Assembly (NCBI GenBank): GCA_030386875.1
Contig: CM059569.1
Coordinates: forward strand, 45,919,842 to 45,983,841
Direction: 5' to 3'
DNA length: 64,000 bases
DNA from: Morinoia aosen
Lineage: Eukaryota > Arthropoda > Malacostraca > Amphipoda > Talitridae
The translations under genes and the position numbers were made by a program. Positions 34,095-45,699 of the stretch are shown in pieces. How positions within the stretch are numbered: the first letter of the stretch is position 1; each line of letters begins with the position of its first letter. The notes beneath the pieces were generated by a model, which was not told where the DNA came from, made no database searches, and saw only the letters and a program-made list of their open reading frames with translations.

Positions 34095-34590
34095 GAAACC
34101 CCAAGAAGCATGCTCATCAAATTTTCTCGTTCTCAAAAAAGCCCAAGAAGCATGCCCATAAAAATTTTCTCATTCTCAAAAAAGCCCAAGAAACATGCCC
34201 ATCAAAATTTTTTCGTTCACAAAAAAACCAAGAAGCATGCCCATTAAAATTTTCTCGTTCTCAAAAAAGCCCAAGAAACATGCCCATCAAAATTTTTTCG
34301 TTCACAAAAAAAACAAGAAGCATGCCCATTAAAATTTTCTCGTTCTCAAAAAAAGCCCAAGAAGCATGCCCATTAAAATTTTCTCGTTCTCAAAAAAAGC
34401 CCAAGAAGCATGCCCATCAAAATTTTCTCGTTCTCAAAAAAAGCCCAAGAAGCATGCCCATCAAAATTTTCTCGTTCTCAAAAAAAGCCCAAGAAGCATG
34501 CCCATCAAAATTTTCTCGTTCTCAAAAAAAGCCCAGGAAGCACGCCCATCAAAATTTTCTCATTCACAAAAAACCCAAGAAGTAAGTCCG
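34095..34590. repeat. Minisatellite, about eleven 43-44 bp units
   Basis: GCATGCCCATCAAAATTTTC then TCGTTCTCAAAAAAAGCCCA, tightly conserved in the centre. Overlapping plus-strand frames encode SFSKKAQEACPSKFSRSQ-like repeats and are by-products. Confidence 0.95.
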
Positions 34591-34956
34591 CTCAAAAATT
34601 TCTTGTTCATTTTAGCATCTGACAATTCTGGTATCCCCCCGGAGTATTAAAGATCTGGGTCAAAATATCTCTTCCCAGAAGGTAGACATGTTATTGGTGA
34701 TGAAGCAGTGCACTGCCTCGAGTCTGTCAAATGCTCTCTTCTGAATATCAACTTTGTGAGAATTTTCAGCTAAAAAGTTCTATTTTTCTTCGTGAGCTAT
34801 TGTGCTGCACTTGATTGTTTAAAATTCAGAAATTTGGGTTTGCTTTTTTCCCGTTTTTTATATTTTTTCTCCCCATTGTGCCTTTAATCCCTCTAATGGT
34901 TTGTTTACCTCTAATGTTTTATCCATGTATGACCTTCAACTTAAGAAATATTTAAA

Positions 34957-35259
34957 GTGCTCGCCTTGGCATAGTGGTTAAGGGATCGGCCTTGTATGTT
35001 GGAGACGAGGGTTCGTATCCCGGCGCTGGCGCGGAGATTTTCCCCGTTGGGTATAAGGGAAAGCTCAAGCACAATACCCCACTCAACCCAGGTGTCGGAA
35101 ATGGGTACCGGCTTTACGGGGGAACCGTCATGGTGTCCTATATATAGGGTTAGTTATAAGATATTTGAAAAACCAATGCTCAAGATCAAATGTATCAGGC
35201 TTGGTTGGGAATAAAGCATCCCAAAGATGCCGATGTTTGTTTGTTTTGTTTTTGTTTTT
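34957..35259 (+). mobile_element. tRNA-derived SINE, copy 2
   Basis: Box A TGGCATAGTGG and box B GGTTCGTATCC (one change from consensus). Body CCCCGTTGGGTATAAGGGAA, CAATACCCCACTCAACCCAG, AATAAAGCAT...GATGCCGATG and a TTTG-rich tail. Shares the GTGCTCG start with copy 1. Confidence 0.9.
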
Positions 35260-35484
35260 AAATCCAACCAGTCCAATTTATTATAATGCTTTCCAAGTGT
35301 CAAATTTTTTGGAAATATCGGCTCTTCTATCATCCTTTTTGTTTTGCCTATAAAAACTACCTTTTTCTCGCGCTTCAGAATCGAACAAGACCTAAAACAG
35401 TTCACGTTGATCTCTCTAAATATCGATTCTTGTGATACGAGCCGCTCATGGGCAGAGTTTTCGTTGGGTTGAGACAGAGTAGTG

Positions 35485-35560
35485 CAGGATGTGGCAATCA
35501 ATCCTGCATTTTAGGCTTCCACAGCCTTCTCGAAAATGCAGAATTGATTGCCGCACCCTG
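35485..35560. mobile_element. 76-bp hairpin MITE
   Basis: Arms CAGGATGTGGCAATCAATCC and (reverse complement) CAGGGTGCGGCAATCAATTC, continuing to TGCATTTT, around a 20-bp loop. Flanked TG/TA. Confidence 0.75.
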
Positions 35561-35562
35561 TA

Positions 35563-36510
35563 TGACGCGGTTCATGCTTACAGTAAGCAAATTAGCCCTT
35601 TAGGTGGATCGTTATAGCCGCTTTCATTGCCACTGCATCCTGCAATAGGGAGCTTGTATCAGCAAATTGTTTCTCTTTACGAACACCCCGCCACAGCGAT
35701 CGCTTTTTACTCCATGATGCGATTCAAAGAACAACCTAATTTGCAAAATGAAATTATTTGAAATCCAAAGTTGCATGGATTTGCATACAGTTTAGCAAGA
35801 AGGATTCAATGGATAAAAATTAAAACTTAGAGTAATTCAAAGCATGAAACATCAGTGCTTCTTATTAATATAGCTTACAAAATGATATTAGTTCACTATC
35901 AAACTCGCATGAAATTACACAGTTTAGTACCGAAGATTCTACGGAAAGTTATGGGATTCAAATCATGAAACACATGTACTAATTCTTACTTCAGTGTACT
36001 GATTCAGGACGTGAAACACAGGATATCACCTTTACTCTGCATTCCCACTGAACAAAATTTTGCAACCCTTCAGTGTAAAGACGAGTTACTTGCTCCTCGC
36101 TCGTGAAGGTAGAGGCTTCTTAGTCCTAACACTAATGAATGTTGTTTGTCTTTGTAGCGTAGTTCCTTAGAATGTTTCTACTGCACCTGCACGCCCAAAC
36201 CAGTCATCTAAATATAAAAATTCAATTCTATTACAAAAAAATATTATGCAGTCGAATTTGATCTTGTATTAACACTTTTAAATTTGCCGACAGAAAGACT
36301 CGTACACGTTCAAAGTTTGATTTCTATTTCAGAGAAAACAATTTAATTTAAGATGGCTACTCTCAGACGTGAACCAGAGAACGAAGTTACGCTCAGATCA
36401 AATATATTTAACCACTGCCAGTAAAATGGAGAGCAGAACGCATGCAGATGCAGAGAGACGCTTCAAGGGAGTGACCTGTTAAAGGAATGTTAATTTCCTC
36501 TCTCAATTAG
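35563..36510. other. Unassigned AT-rich sequence
   Basis: No gene, RNA or clear repeat recognised. Confidence 0.45.
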
Positions 36511-36519
36511 GATTGACTA

Positions 36520-36830
36520 AGACAATTACAACTGCTGCAAATGGAGAAGACAATTTCTATTTTCTCTTAGGGGAGATTGGGAGTTGCAACAGCTGCAAAG
36601 GAGAGAGAGAATTTCTATTTTCCCTTCTGTTTGATTGAGAGAGTTGCAACCGCTACAAAGGAAGAAAGACAATTTCTACTATCCATTTGGGGTGACTGAC
36701 ACTGTTGCAACCGTTGCAACAGAGGAAAACAATTTCCATATTCTCTTTGGGGAGATAAAGAGTTCCAATTGCAACAAAAAAAGGAAGACAATTTCCATTT
36801 TCTCATACGGGAAATTATGACAGTCGCAAC
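36520..36830. repeat. Minisatellite, about five 64-bp units
   Basis: GTTGCAAC.GCTGCAAAGGA.GA.A then GACAATTTCTATTTTCTCTT then GGGGAGAT recurs. Confidence 0.85.
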
Positions 36831-37122
36831 CGCATATCTTGTAACAGTTTTCGTAAGAAGAAAATCTATTTCAGCAAGAACGCCGCAGCGCCTGTGCAGA
36901 GAAAGAGTCAGAGCTGCCCAGGTATGTGATAAAATTTGACCAAGTTATTCGGAAAAGAGTCTTGTGTTACGAGGGCTGTGTGTGTCCAAGAGCCATTGGA
37001 TGCACTGAGCAGCTCCAGAAAATAGTTTTTTCGTACCTTAACATGTCTTTAAAGGAAGACCGATTCCTACCAACTGCACTCGTAATCGAGATAGAATGGC
37101 TCCCCTCTGCCTTTGTGTCATG

Positions 37123-37405
37123 ATTAGTGTATGTTTATGAAGAGTATGTGAGCCGGCAATATGAGTGGCTTACGGAAGTTATTTTTCGATGGCGTATTAA
37201 TGTATGTTTATGAAGAGTATGTGAGCCGGCAATATGAGTGGCTTACAGAAGTTATTTTTCGATAGCGTATTAGTGTATGTTTATGAAGAGTATGTGAGCC
37301 GACGAAATAAGTGGCTCACGGAATTTATTTTTTGACAATGTATTAGTGTACGTATATGAAGTGTGTGAGCCAGTAAAATAAGTGGCTTACGGAAGTTATT
37401 TTTTG
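37123..37405. repeat. Minisatellite, about four 76-bp units
   Basis: GTGTATGTTTATGAAGAGTA, TGTGAGCCGGCAATATGAGT, GGCTTACGGAAGTTATTTTT. The first two units are nearly identical. Confidence 0.92.
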
Positions 37406-38075
37406 AAAGTCTCAAATGGTTTTTCAGAAGGAAGTTTCGGTCACAGACGGTGTACAGATTAATGTTCCTTTCATTTCTAAGTTAATCTTAACGACTTGAT
37501 AATTTTTCTACAAAATAGCGTGCATTTATATACACTCTATGATAATATATCAGTCTCCATAATTCCACTTATAGACAAGGTGTGTTTCAGAGGCATACAT
37601 AGTTTCATTCTCATTCTCTTACTTGCATCATTTTGTAACCACTATTGACCCGGTCTTGTGAATGCAAGAGAAAAAATAGCGTTTCGTGAGCCAAATTTCC
37701 TCACTACATTTCAGAACTATATAGATAAGCCCCGAGATCGAGTCTGAATCGCTACATCGTCGGGACTTTGAAAAGAATTATTTTATACACTTCCCTTAAG
37801 GCACCAAGCTCAGAGGAGGCGTTTCTGGCTTCTTCAACGAGCCCGGAGTTTTGTGAAGAGTTATTGGCTGACTCAGAATGCAGGCAGCGCTCCTGGAGGC
37901 ATGACTTCTACACAGCCCTTGTCTTTATATGACACGCACCAAACTTGAGCGATTTGTTTCAGTTTCGGCAGACCGCGGCTCAAAAATTGCGCTCACGATT
38001 TTAGTCGTGGAGGATTTTCAAACAATTGTTACCATACAGAGGGCTGTGTAAATTCTTTCAAGTCGATTTTGCGTC
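37406..38075. other. Unassigned sequence
   Basis: No gene recognised. GC is slightly higher at 37800-37990. Confidence 0.4.
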
Positions 38076-38079
38076 GCTA

Positions 38080-38400
38080 CATTTTCGACGACAAACTTAC
38101 GTTTCCAACTCTGCTGCTACGACGACGTGAAATTTTTTTAAATTTGGCCTCTGGACATTTTCCGCAAAGCTGTCGAAAAATATATATACTAGTGTCGTAG
38201 CGATACAGGGTCTACTACTGCGACGATTTAAATCGTTTTAAAATTTGACCCCTGCACATTCCTGCAAAGCGCATGGAAAACACCCGTATTGTAGCGATAA
38301 AAGCTCTACGGCTGCAACGACTTAAGTCATTTTAAAATTTGACCTCAGAACATTTCCAGCAAAAGGCACGGAAAACACGAGTGACATAGCGATATGGGTC
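38080..38400. repeat. Tandem repeat, three about 108-bp units
   Basis: CTGCGACGA.TTAAATCGTTTTAAAATTTG, CACATT..TGCAAAG and GGAAAACAC...GTAGCGATA recur three times. Confidence 0.8.
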
Positions 38401-38589
38401 ACCGTAAAGAAACGTTCTCAGTCATCCCTAATCCGAGAAGTTGCCCTCGCGGCACGCGTTGCCCTCACTAAAGGGGATACGCTTCCCTTTTGCAGGCTTA
38501 TGCAGCAGAGTACCTGGCTGCCGCCTGTGTCTTCAGAGTTCCCTTGGGGCAGAGCTCTCACAACCTGACACGTAGTGGTTCTCCAAAAC

Positions 38590-38960
38590 TGATGCAATTT
38601 GCTCCAGTTCTTTTTTTTTAGCGGGTACTGTGAAAAATTTGGTGATGTGAGGATTAAATTGGGAGCGTAAGATTGGAAATAAATAATTAAATAAATTGGA
38701 AATAAATTGGAAGCTGATGTGAAAATAAAGGTTTTCGAAAACGGAGGTAATTTACTCTAGTTCTTTTCTTTGGCGGGGAAGTAAAATATCTGTTGATGAA
38801 ATGATTAATTGGATGCGTAAGATTTTGCTACTATGAAAATAATGGTTCTCTGAAACTGGGGTAATTTACTCCAGTTGTTGTTTTTGCGGGTGCTGTAAAA
38901 TATTTCTTGATGGGATGATAAATTTGAAGCGTGAGAAGTTTGCTTATGTAAAAGTATATT
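38590..38960. repeat. Tandem repeat, three about 120-bp units
   Basis: GGTAATTTACTCCAGTT...GCGGG..CTGTAAAATAT then TTGATG..ATGATTAAATT then AGCGTAAGATT recurs three times. Confidence 0.75.
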
Positions 38961-39814
38961 GGAAACGTAAGATATTTGCTGATGTGAAAATAATTTGATT
39001 GGGTAGCGGCGATATCAATACTGCAATGGCTTGGAGCTTCTGTCTCAAGATTTACTCGGAAGAATACCTCAAAAAATAAGAAACGAAAGCCCCAAATTGG
39101 AACTCAGTACGAAACCATTGCTCATTATAGTAAGGGCCTTCTACTCTTCTCTCGTGATATTGCGTTCCCGTGAACGGATAAGTGCATGCAGTCTTGGGTA
39201 TCCACAAAACACCGAAGCAAATCGTATAAAAATCGCCGCCATTTCGATGAAAAATTTAGAGCAGAATAAATCAAAGTTACCGGTCCCTGCCGTGCATTTT
39301 TTGATGGTTTAGTTTTCTCATGTCGTTAATATGATGCTCTACGATTATAAGGGTGAGTGATTATTGCGAAGCAACATACTGCACTTTGAAAATTTATCGC
39401 AGATTGAGCAGTTTTAAAGGTCATTATTTCTCGATATTCATTGGTCTAGGTCAACTGTCAGTAGTATGACAAATGACGAAAAAATATATTTTTTTTGAAT
39501 TTGATGATAGAATGCAATGGAAGAAGATCAGGTAATGTTTAACCCTTTTATAGAATTATTTCACTTGTTGAATTTAAAATTTATTTTCTAATGTGTTTAA
39601 GAGCCATGTTACCAAATATACAAGAAAAATGTTTTTCGTACGAAATGGTTCATGTCTATTGCTGAGAAAAATTAATGAATCATTTCTTGAAAGAAAAGGT
39701 AAAATTTTAGAACTCAGTTGTTTTCTGCAATAATTCGTTGTAAAAGAACTACGCTGTCAACTGTAGTCTGTAAAAAGGTAGCCTTTAACATAACAAAACA
39801 TAGCTTTATTCCAA

Positions 39815-39905
39815 CAAAAAAGGAAGCCTACCTGACTCAGCTGGGGATTTAACATTTTCTCCCTGGGAGTGCTAATTCCCATAGATACAATAGTAGTGTC
39901 CCCTG
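39815..39905 (+). repeat. Dispersed repeat R, copy 2
   Basis: GAAGCCTACCTGACTCAGCT, TTAACATTTTCTCCCTGGGA, CTAATTCCCATAGATACAAT. Closest to the copy at 6395-6485. Confidence 0.75.
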
Positions 39906-40034
39906 GTAAAATAGTTGCAAAACTTTTTTATTCTTGTTTACTTGCAGGGTTTTCATCGTACATGCTCTGCTTTTAGCAATAACATGGGGCAAAATGTAAC
40001 ACCCTTCTTTAGCAGTGAAGCAAGGCGATCTGTT

Positions 40035-40955
40035 ATTAATTTATGCAATATGTCTCACAAAAATCCGAACCGAGTATTTATACCCGTATCAGTAATACCA
40101 TCATAAAAATACCCGTATTAGTAATGCAATTTTTAGGCCAGAAGCAAACATGTCGACTAGTGCCTTGTAATTTAACCGAAGGGAAAATAATTCTCCTCGC
40201 ATAACTGAGCTCGCGTATCACAGATACTTTAGAAACATACTTCCATCTCGGATTTCAAAATTTCATTGGCTTGAATTCATTTCGGCTCAACTCTCGAAAC
40301 CTGTTTTATCAGCGCGAGCAACTCCTTAGCTTGATTTTTACATCGGCTCGAAAAATTTCGAAGCTTCTAGCTCATAGCTAGAATTCGTTCGGCTCAAATT
40401 TTCGATGCTTGAAAAAACGCTTGAAGCATCGTTAAAAACTCTACCAGATCGAAAACTCCATGAATTACGGAAAAATATTCGCAACTTGAAAAAACTGTGG
40501 GCAATCCTCAACTCAATAAAATTAAGTCAGCAGAACCTGACTTTTCTATTATCCCTGAAAATATCAGGAAGATTCCTCCGGAATAAAAAGCCTCTGAAAT
40601 TACGGCCCTCAGAATCCCTAAGATAAGGACAACTATCAAAGGTGGCTCACAAGAAGAACCAACCTAAATAATTTTCAATCGGGCCGAAACAGGACTCGCC
40701 CACCTAAATAATCTATCAACTGGCTCCCAAGAAGGACCAGCCCTAATTCGCCGCCCTAACGATCTAACAATTTTGCGCCCAAGAAGGATCCGCCTTACTA
40801 ACTATTTAACAACCATCATATGAATTCCCGTATCAGTAATACCATCATAATTTTGCTTGAAATTGAATGCTAATGGTATTCTTATGAGGGTATTACTGAT
40901 ACGGGGAAATAAATACTCGGCTCGTTTTTTGCGGGACATACTATAATTTACGCTC
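40035..40955. mobile_element. Inverted-repeat bounded segment, about 920 bp
   Basis: Left arm TATGTCTCACAAAAATCCGA then CCGAGTATTTATACCCGTAT matches the reverse complement of 40875-40940. The right end carries an extra hairpin (40824-40907) of CCCGTATCAGTAATACCATC. The interior holds a loose about 60-bp repeat (CCCAAGAAGGA.C.GCC) at 40630-40800. No coding frame. Confidence 0.6.
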
Positions 40956-41374
40956 CTATATTCTTGTTAGGCTATCCAGGCTCCGGGTCTCAAAGTACAG
41001 TAGACTACCACACCTTTTTAATTACAGAGAGCAATACAAACGACACTCGAGTTATCTAATTCGAGCCTCAATTTATACGTGCCAAAATTTGCTCAGTTAT
41101 TTGACCAATACGTTGGTTTATTCAAGCCATGAAAAACTTGGAAAATCTCAGCTTATTAATCTCAATATGAGATGTGATTCTCATGAGATAATGCATAACT
41201 TAAGTGTCGAATGCCCATCACCTGATTTGAATGCTTGTGGTCAGGAACTGTAGTTCTCACGCCGGAATTTGCAGGAATAAAATTAAGGCAGAAGTATAGT
41301 TCACAGATCTAACTTCCAGTGCGACTCCATACAATGTTATGAAACACACAAACAGCTAAAATACCCGGTAAAAC

Positions 41375-41605
41375 TGTATGTCACAAATTTTAAGAATTCA
41401 CTAATTTAAATCTATACGTCACAAATTCTAAAAATTTAGAGATGTAAAGCTTTAAGTAACAAATTTTAAAAATTATTCATGAATTGAAATCTGAACAGCA
41501 CAAATTTTAAAAATTCACTACTTTAAATTTGTACGACACAAATTTTAAAACTTCAATTTAAATCTGTATGCCACAAACTTTAAAGATTCACAAATTTAAA
41601 TGACC
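41375..41605. repeat. Minisatellite, about six 43-bp units
   Basis: CACAAATTTTAAAAATTCAC then TAATTTAAATCTGTACG recurs. Confidence 0.85.
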
Positions 41606-42734
41606 CTAAACCGTGTATTATATATCGTCAGAGGCTACTAATGTGTAATGTTTGATATTCTTTGACATACATAAAATGCACAAAAAATACTCGTAAAAGT
41701 ATAGACTATCTATTTATAGGCAATCAGACAGAGAGGCTCCGACCGAGACTCGAGAGGTATTTTTGTCGTGTTACAGAAAAAGACTCTTCCGTGTCTGGGA
41801 ATCAGTATTCAGTAATGTAAGACGGCTCTATGAATAGAGATCTATGCAGCGCCATTGTGGCTGATTATAGCCGTATTAGTTCTATTTTCAGTGGCGTGCC
41901 AGAGAGCATGCATCTTAACTTACCAAATTACGATGTGTCCTTGCTGTTGCAATCTGGAAAACTTGTGTTTGAATCTTGTATTTTTCATATAGAAGTGGAG
42001 CGAAAATTTCCTTACGTGCGTGCTTCACAGAGCAAAACAAAATGAACAATTTTGCTTGATTTGCAGTGAAATATAATCTATCAGGGAGTATGAAATCAAG
42101 AGAATTGTTAATGCTTCAGCTTTTTGGAAGATTTTGGAACGCTCCTCACGAGCGGTTGTCCGTCGCAATAACGTACCTCACGAGCATTTGTCTGCTGGCA
42201 TTACGTACCTCAAGATTGAAAATTAGAAGCTAGATTAGTTGGGACCCACCTGCATTAAGAAAAGAGCTTTCACAACCCCCCCCCATCCCCCCCCCCCGTC
42301 TCCTCGCAGTGCATAAAATGATTCGTTAGAAAATATAGCTATTCGATCTGTAAATTGAGGTTTCACGCATGTACATACTCGTAATATTTTTTAAAATATC
42401 TAATAACGACAATCGCAATATAAAACATCCTAATTTTTAGATTTAAAAAGACTGAAAAATTTAATTTAATACTTTAAAAAAACTAAAAAATTAAAGCATT
42501 CCTAGGACAATTTTGAAATGTTCACTTATGCCCATAACAATGCAGATCCTTTATATTTTTGAGCACTGAAAAGGCAAAAAAAAAAATCATTTGTTCATGC
42601 GATTAATCTATAAATCTTGCTCAGAAACCTTTACATATAATAAGAGAATTTTGAATGACCAATAGTGCTCATTTCAATGTAAATCATGCTTATTTTTAGA
42701 GCTATCGCCCAGAGGAGTATGACATATGCTAACA

Positions 42735-43110
42735 TTTCATACTCCTCATACGGAGTATGAAAAATCGCTCCTCACCCGGACGTTTAAAGCAACGCTCCTC
42801 ACCCTATCCCAGCGCTTTAGCTAACGCTTCTCACCTGGAGCGTTAGCTAAATAACTAACGCTCATAGTATTGCCGATCATTCATAGTTTTTAGAGCAAAA
42901 TAGGCTGAAAAATCATTTGGGCTCGCCCTGATCTCGTAAAAGCTGAACGCAATACAGATCATCCATGTTTTTTCTGGGCTAAAAGGACCAACATTCATCG
43001 CAATATCGATGATCCAAATGTTTTCAGAGGTGAAACGGCCGAAAAGACAACCATTTGGGCTCGGGATGATCTCGTAAATGGACTCTCGTGCATGACACGA
43101 CCACGTCAAC
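42735..43110. repeat. Two short perfect hairpins and a degenerate about 85-bp tandem repeat
   Basis: TTTCATACTCC/GGAGTATGAAA (42735-42762) and TTAGCTAACGCT/AGCGTTAGCTAA (42817-42850) are perfect inverted pairs. From 42880 on, CATTTGGGCTCG...ATGATCTCGTAAA occurs twice. Confidence 0.7.
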
Positions 43111-43779
43111 CTCTGCCAATTCCGTTCATTTATCTACGAGTCCCGCGCATCTCATTTCATGCCTTCGACTGCTCACGAGCGAAAATAAATGCAGCCCCTG
43201 AGCTTAAATAATAGGTGGCTGCCACAGAAATGAGGTCAGTGCTGCCGTTCTTGGCCAGGAAATTGGATGCGGACTTCGCAGACCTTCCTCATTCAGTTGA
43301 AATTTTTGTTTACTAGAAAAGTGTTTAAAAAATCCTTTACTGACTGTTTTTAAGAGCAGTTGTTAGTTATGGGCGTTAAAAAATAGTGAGTGGTGTCTCT
43401 TTAAAATCATGCATGATTTTAACGATGTAAAATGTCTTAAATTTGATATACAAGGAAATGAAAGGGTGTGATTTCATAGAGATTTGTTATTTAATACAAA
43501 TTTTTTCTCATCGTTTCTGAGCATATAACAGACCTAAAATGTAAATATTAATCAACGCAGATAAGTGAAAGCGACGGTAGAAGCTTACGCTCACTGCAAA
43601 ATAATCAAGAGAGTTCGCTGAAAATAATAATACTGTAACACTGGTGACAGGGGCGGTTATGCTGAATTATTCCAGGCCTGATTTAATCTAAAATCAGGTA
43701 TCAAGAAAATGTTCCTAATTTCTTTGATCCTTCCTAAACAAGGAAGTAGTAGTTGTAGTTTTCGTGGTGCAAAAAGCAG

Positions 43780-44200
43780 GTTACCAGCTCCTAAACTGAC
43801 TTTTAGCTTCAAAATCGCTGCTGAAAGACATTTTTGCTTTGAATACAGTTCCCTGCATAAAAACGTTGGATTCTGGGTACAGTTTGCTGCTGAAAAACGT
43901 TATTGCTTTGTAAACGGGTCCTTGCAGTAAAACGTTGTTGCTTTGTAAACGGGTCCCTGCAGTAAAACGTTGTTGCTTTGTAAACGAGTCCCTGCAGTAA
44001 AACGTTGTTGCTTTGTAAACGGGTCCCTGCAGTAAAACGTTGTTGCTTTGTAAACGGGTCCCTGCAGTAAAACGTTGTTGCTTTGTAAACGGGTCCCTGC
44101 AGTAAAACGTTGTTGCTTTGTAAACGGGTCCCTGCAGTAAAACGTTGTTGCTTTGTAAACGGGTCCCTTCAGTAAAACGTTGTTGCTTTGGATAACACCT
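43780..44200. repeat. 35-bp satellite, subfamily 1
   Basis: Eight or so units AAAACGTTGTTGCTTTGTAA then ACGGGTCCCTGCAGT. The central units are identical or one base apart, and the edges (43800-43920) are diverged intermediates. Confidence 0.95.
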
Positions 44201-45045
44201 GACTGGAAAAAATAATGGGTGATTTACATTCAGCTGAATGCGAAAAAAATGTTTATGCTTCGGATACAGTTCACTAGAAAGAAAAAAAACATTGGTGCTT
44301 TGGATACAGATCATTTCAGCAAGACGTAGGTGCTTTGGATACAGTTCACTTCAGCAAGACGTTGGTGCCTTGGATACAGTTCACTTCAGCAAGACGTTGG
44401 TGCCTTGGACACAGTTCACTTCAGCAAGAGGTTGGTGCCTTGGATACAGTTCACTTCAGCAAGACGTTGGTGCCTTGGATGCAGCTCACTTCAGCAAGAC
44501 GTTGGTGCCTTGGACACAGTTCACTTCAGCAAGACGTTGGTGCCTTGGATACAGTTCACTTCAGCAAGACGTTGGTGCCTTGGATACAGTTCACTTCAGC
44601 AAGACGTTGGTGCCTTGGATACAGTTCACTTCAGCAAGACGTTGGTGCCTTGGATACAGTTCACTTCAGCAAGACGTTGGTGCCTTGGATGCAGTTCACT
44701 TCAGCAAGACGTTGGTGCCTTGGATGCAGTTCACTTCAGCAAGACGTTGGTGCCTTGGATGCAGTTCACTTCAGCAAGACGTTGGTGCCTTGGATGCAGT
44801 TCACTTCAGTAAGACGTTGGTGCCTTGGATGCAGTTCACTTCAGCAAGACGTTGGTGCCTTGGATGCAGTTCACTTCAGCAAGACGTTGGTGCCTTGGAT
44901 GCAGTTCACTTCAGCAAGACGTTGGTGCCTTGGATGCAGTTCACTTCAGCAAGACGTTGGTGCCTTGGATGCAGTTCACTTCAGCAGAAGTTGGTGCCTT
45001 GGATAGAGCTTACTTCAGAAAACTTCGGGATTTTGGAGAGAATTA
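44200..45045. repeat. 35-bp satellite, subfamily 2, about 20 units
   Basis: TTCACTTCAGCAAGACGTTG then GTGCCTTGGATACAG. From about 44685 onward most units carry GATGCAG instead of GATACAG. The array aligns with subfamily 1 at roughly 25 of 35 positions. Long open frames here (275, 223 and 160 codons in three registers) come from the lack of stops in the unit. Confidence 0.96.
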
Positions 45046-45164
45046 TTTCCGAAATTCCTGCATGAAAGTTCGGCCGTGTGCAGCGCGCGCTATATTCCAT
45101 GTGCTGACCGGCATCGATTTGAAGAACTTTTTTGCAGAGTAGTCCTCAGTGGCTGCTCAAACGG

Positions 45165-45690
45165 AATACTAACGACACGTGGTATAAGCTTAGGCAATAG
45201 GGGCTCATTGATTTTAATTTTTTTTATAAACGACACGTGGTATAAGCTAAGGCAATAGGGGCTCATTGATTTTAATTTTTTTTTATAAACGACACGTGAT
45301 ATAAGGTTAGGCTATAGGGGGTCATTGATTTTAATTTTTCTTATAAACGACACGTGGTATAAGCTTAGGCAATAGGGGGTCATTGATTTTAATTTTTCTT
45401 ATAAACGACACGTGATATAAGCTTAGGCAATAGGGGCTCATTGATTTTAATTTTTTTTATAAACGACACGTGATATAAGCTTAGGCAATAGGGGTTCTTT
45501 GATTTTAATTTTTTTTTTATAAACGACACGTGATATAAGCTTAGGCAATAGGGGGTCATTGATTTTAATTTTTTTTTATAAACGACACGTGATATAAGCT
45601 TAGGCAATAGGGGTTCATTGATTTTAATTTTTTTTATAAACGAAAAGTGGTATAAGCTTAGGCAATAGGGGTTCTTTGATTTTTAAAATT
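45165..45690. repeat. Minisatellite, nine about 59-bp units with CACGTG
   Basis: ACGACACGTGGTATAAGCTT then AGGCAATAGGGG.TCATTGA then TTTTAATTTTTTTTATAA. Eight units keep CACGTG. The last has AAAGTGG. Confidence 0.95.
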
Positions 45691-45699
45691 TCTTATAAG

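Noticed and set aside
34095-34590. Regular direct repeats considered as a CRISPR array
   Set aside because: Units are contiguous with no unique spacers, and the host is eukaryotic. The same applies to 43780-45045 and 58340-58560.
43781-44314. 177-codon minus-strand repetitive protein
   Set aside because: Reads the 35-bp satellite subfamily 1 in antisense. Explained by the array.
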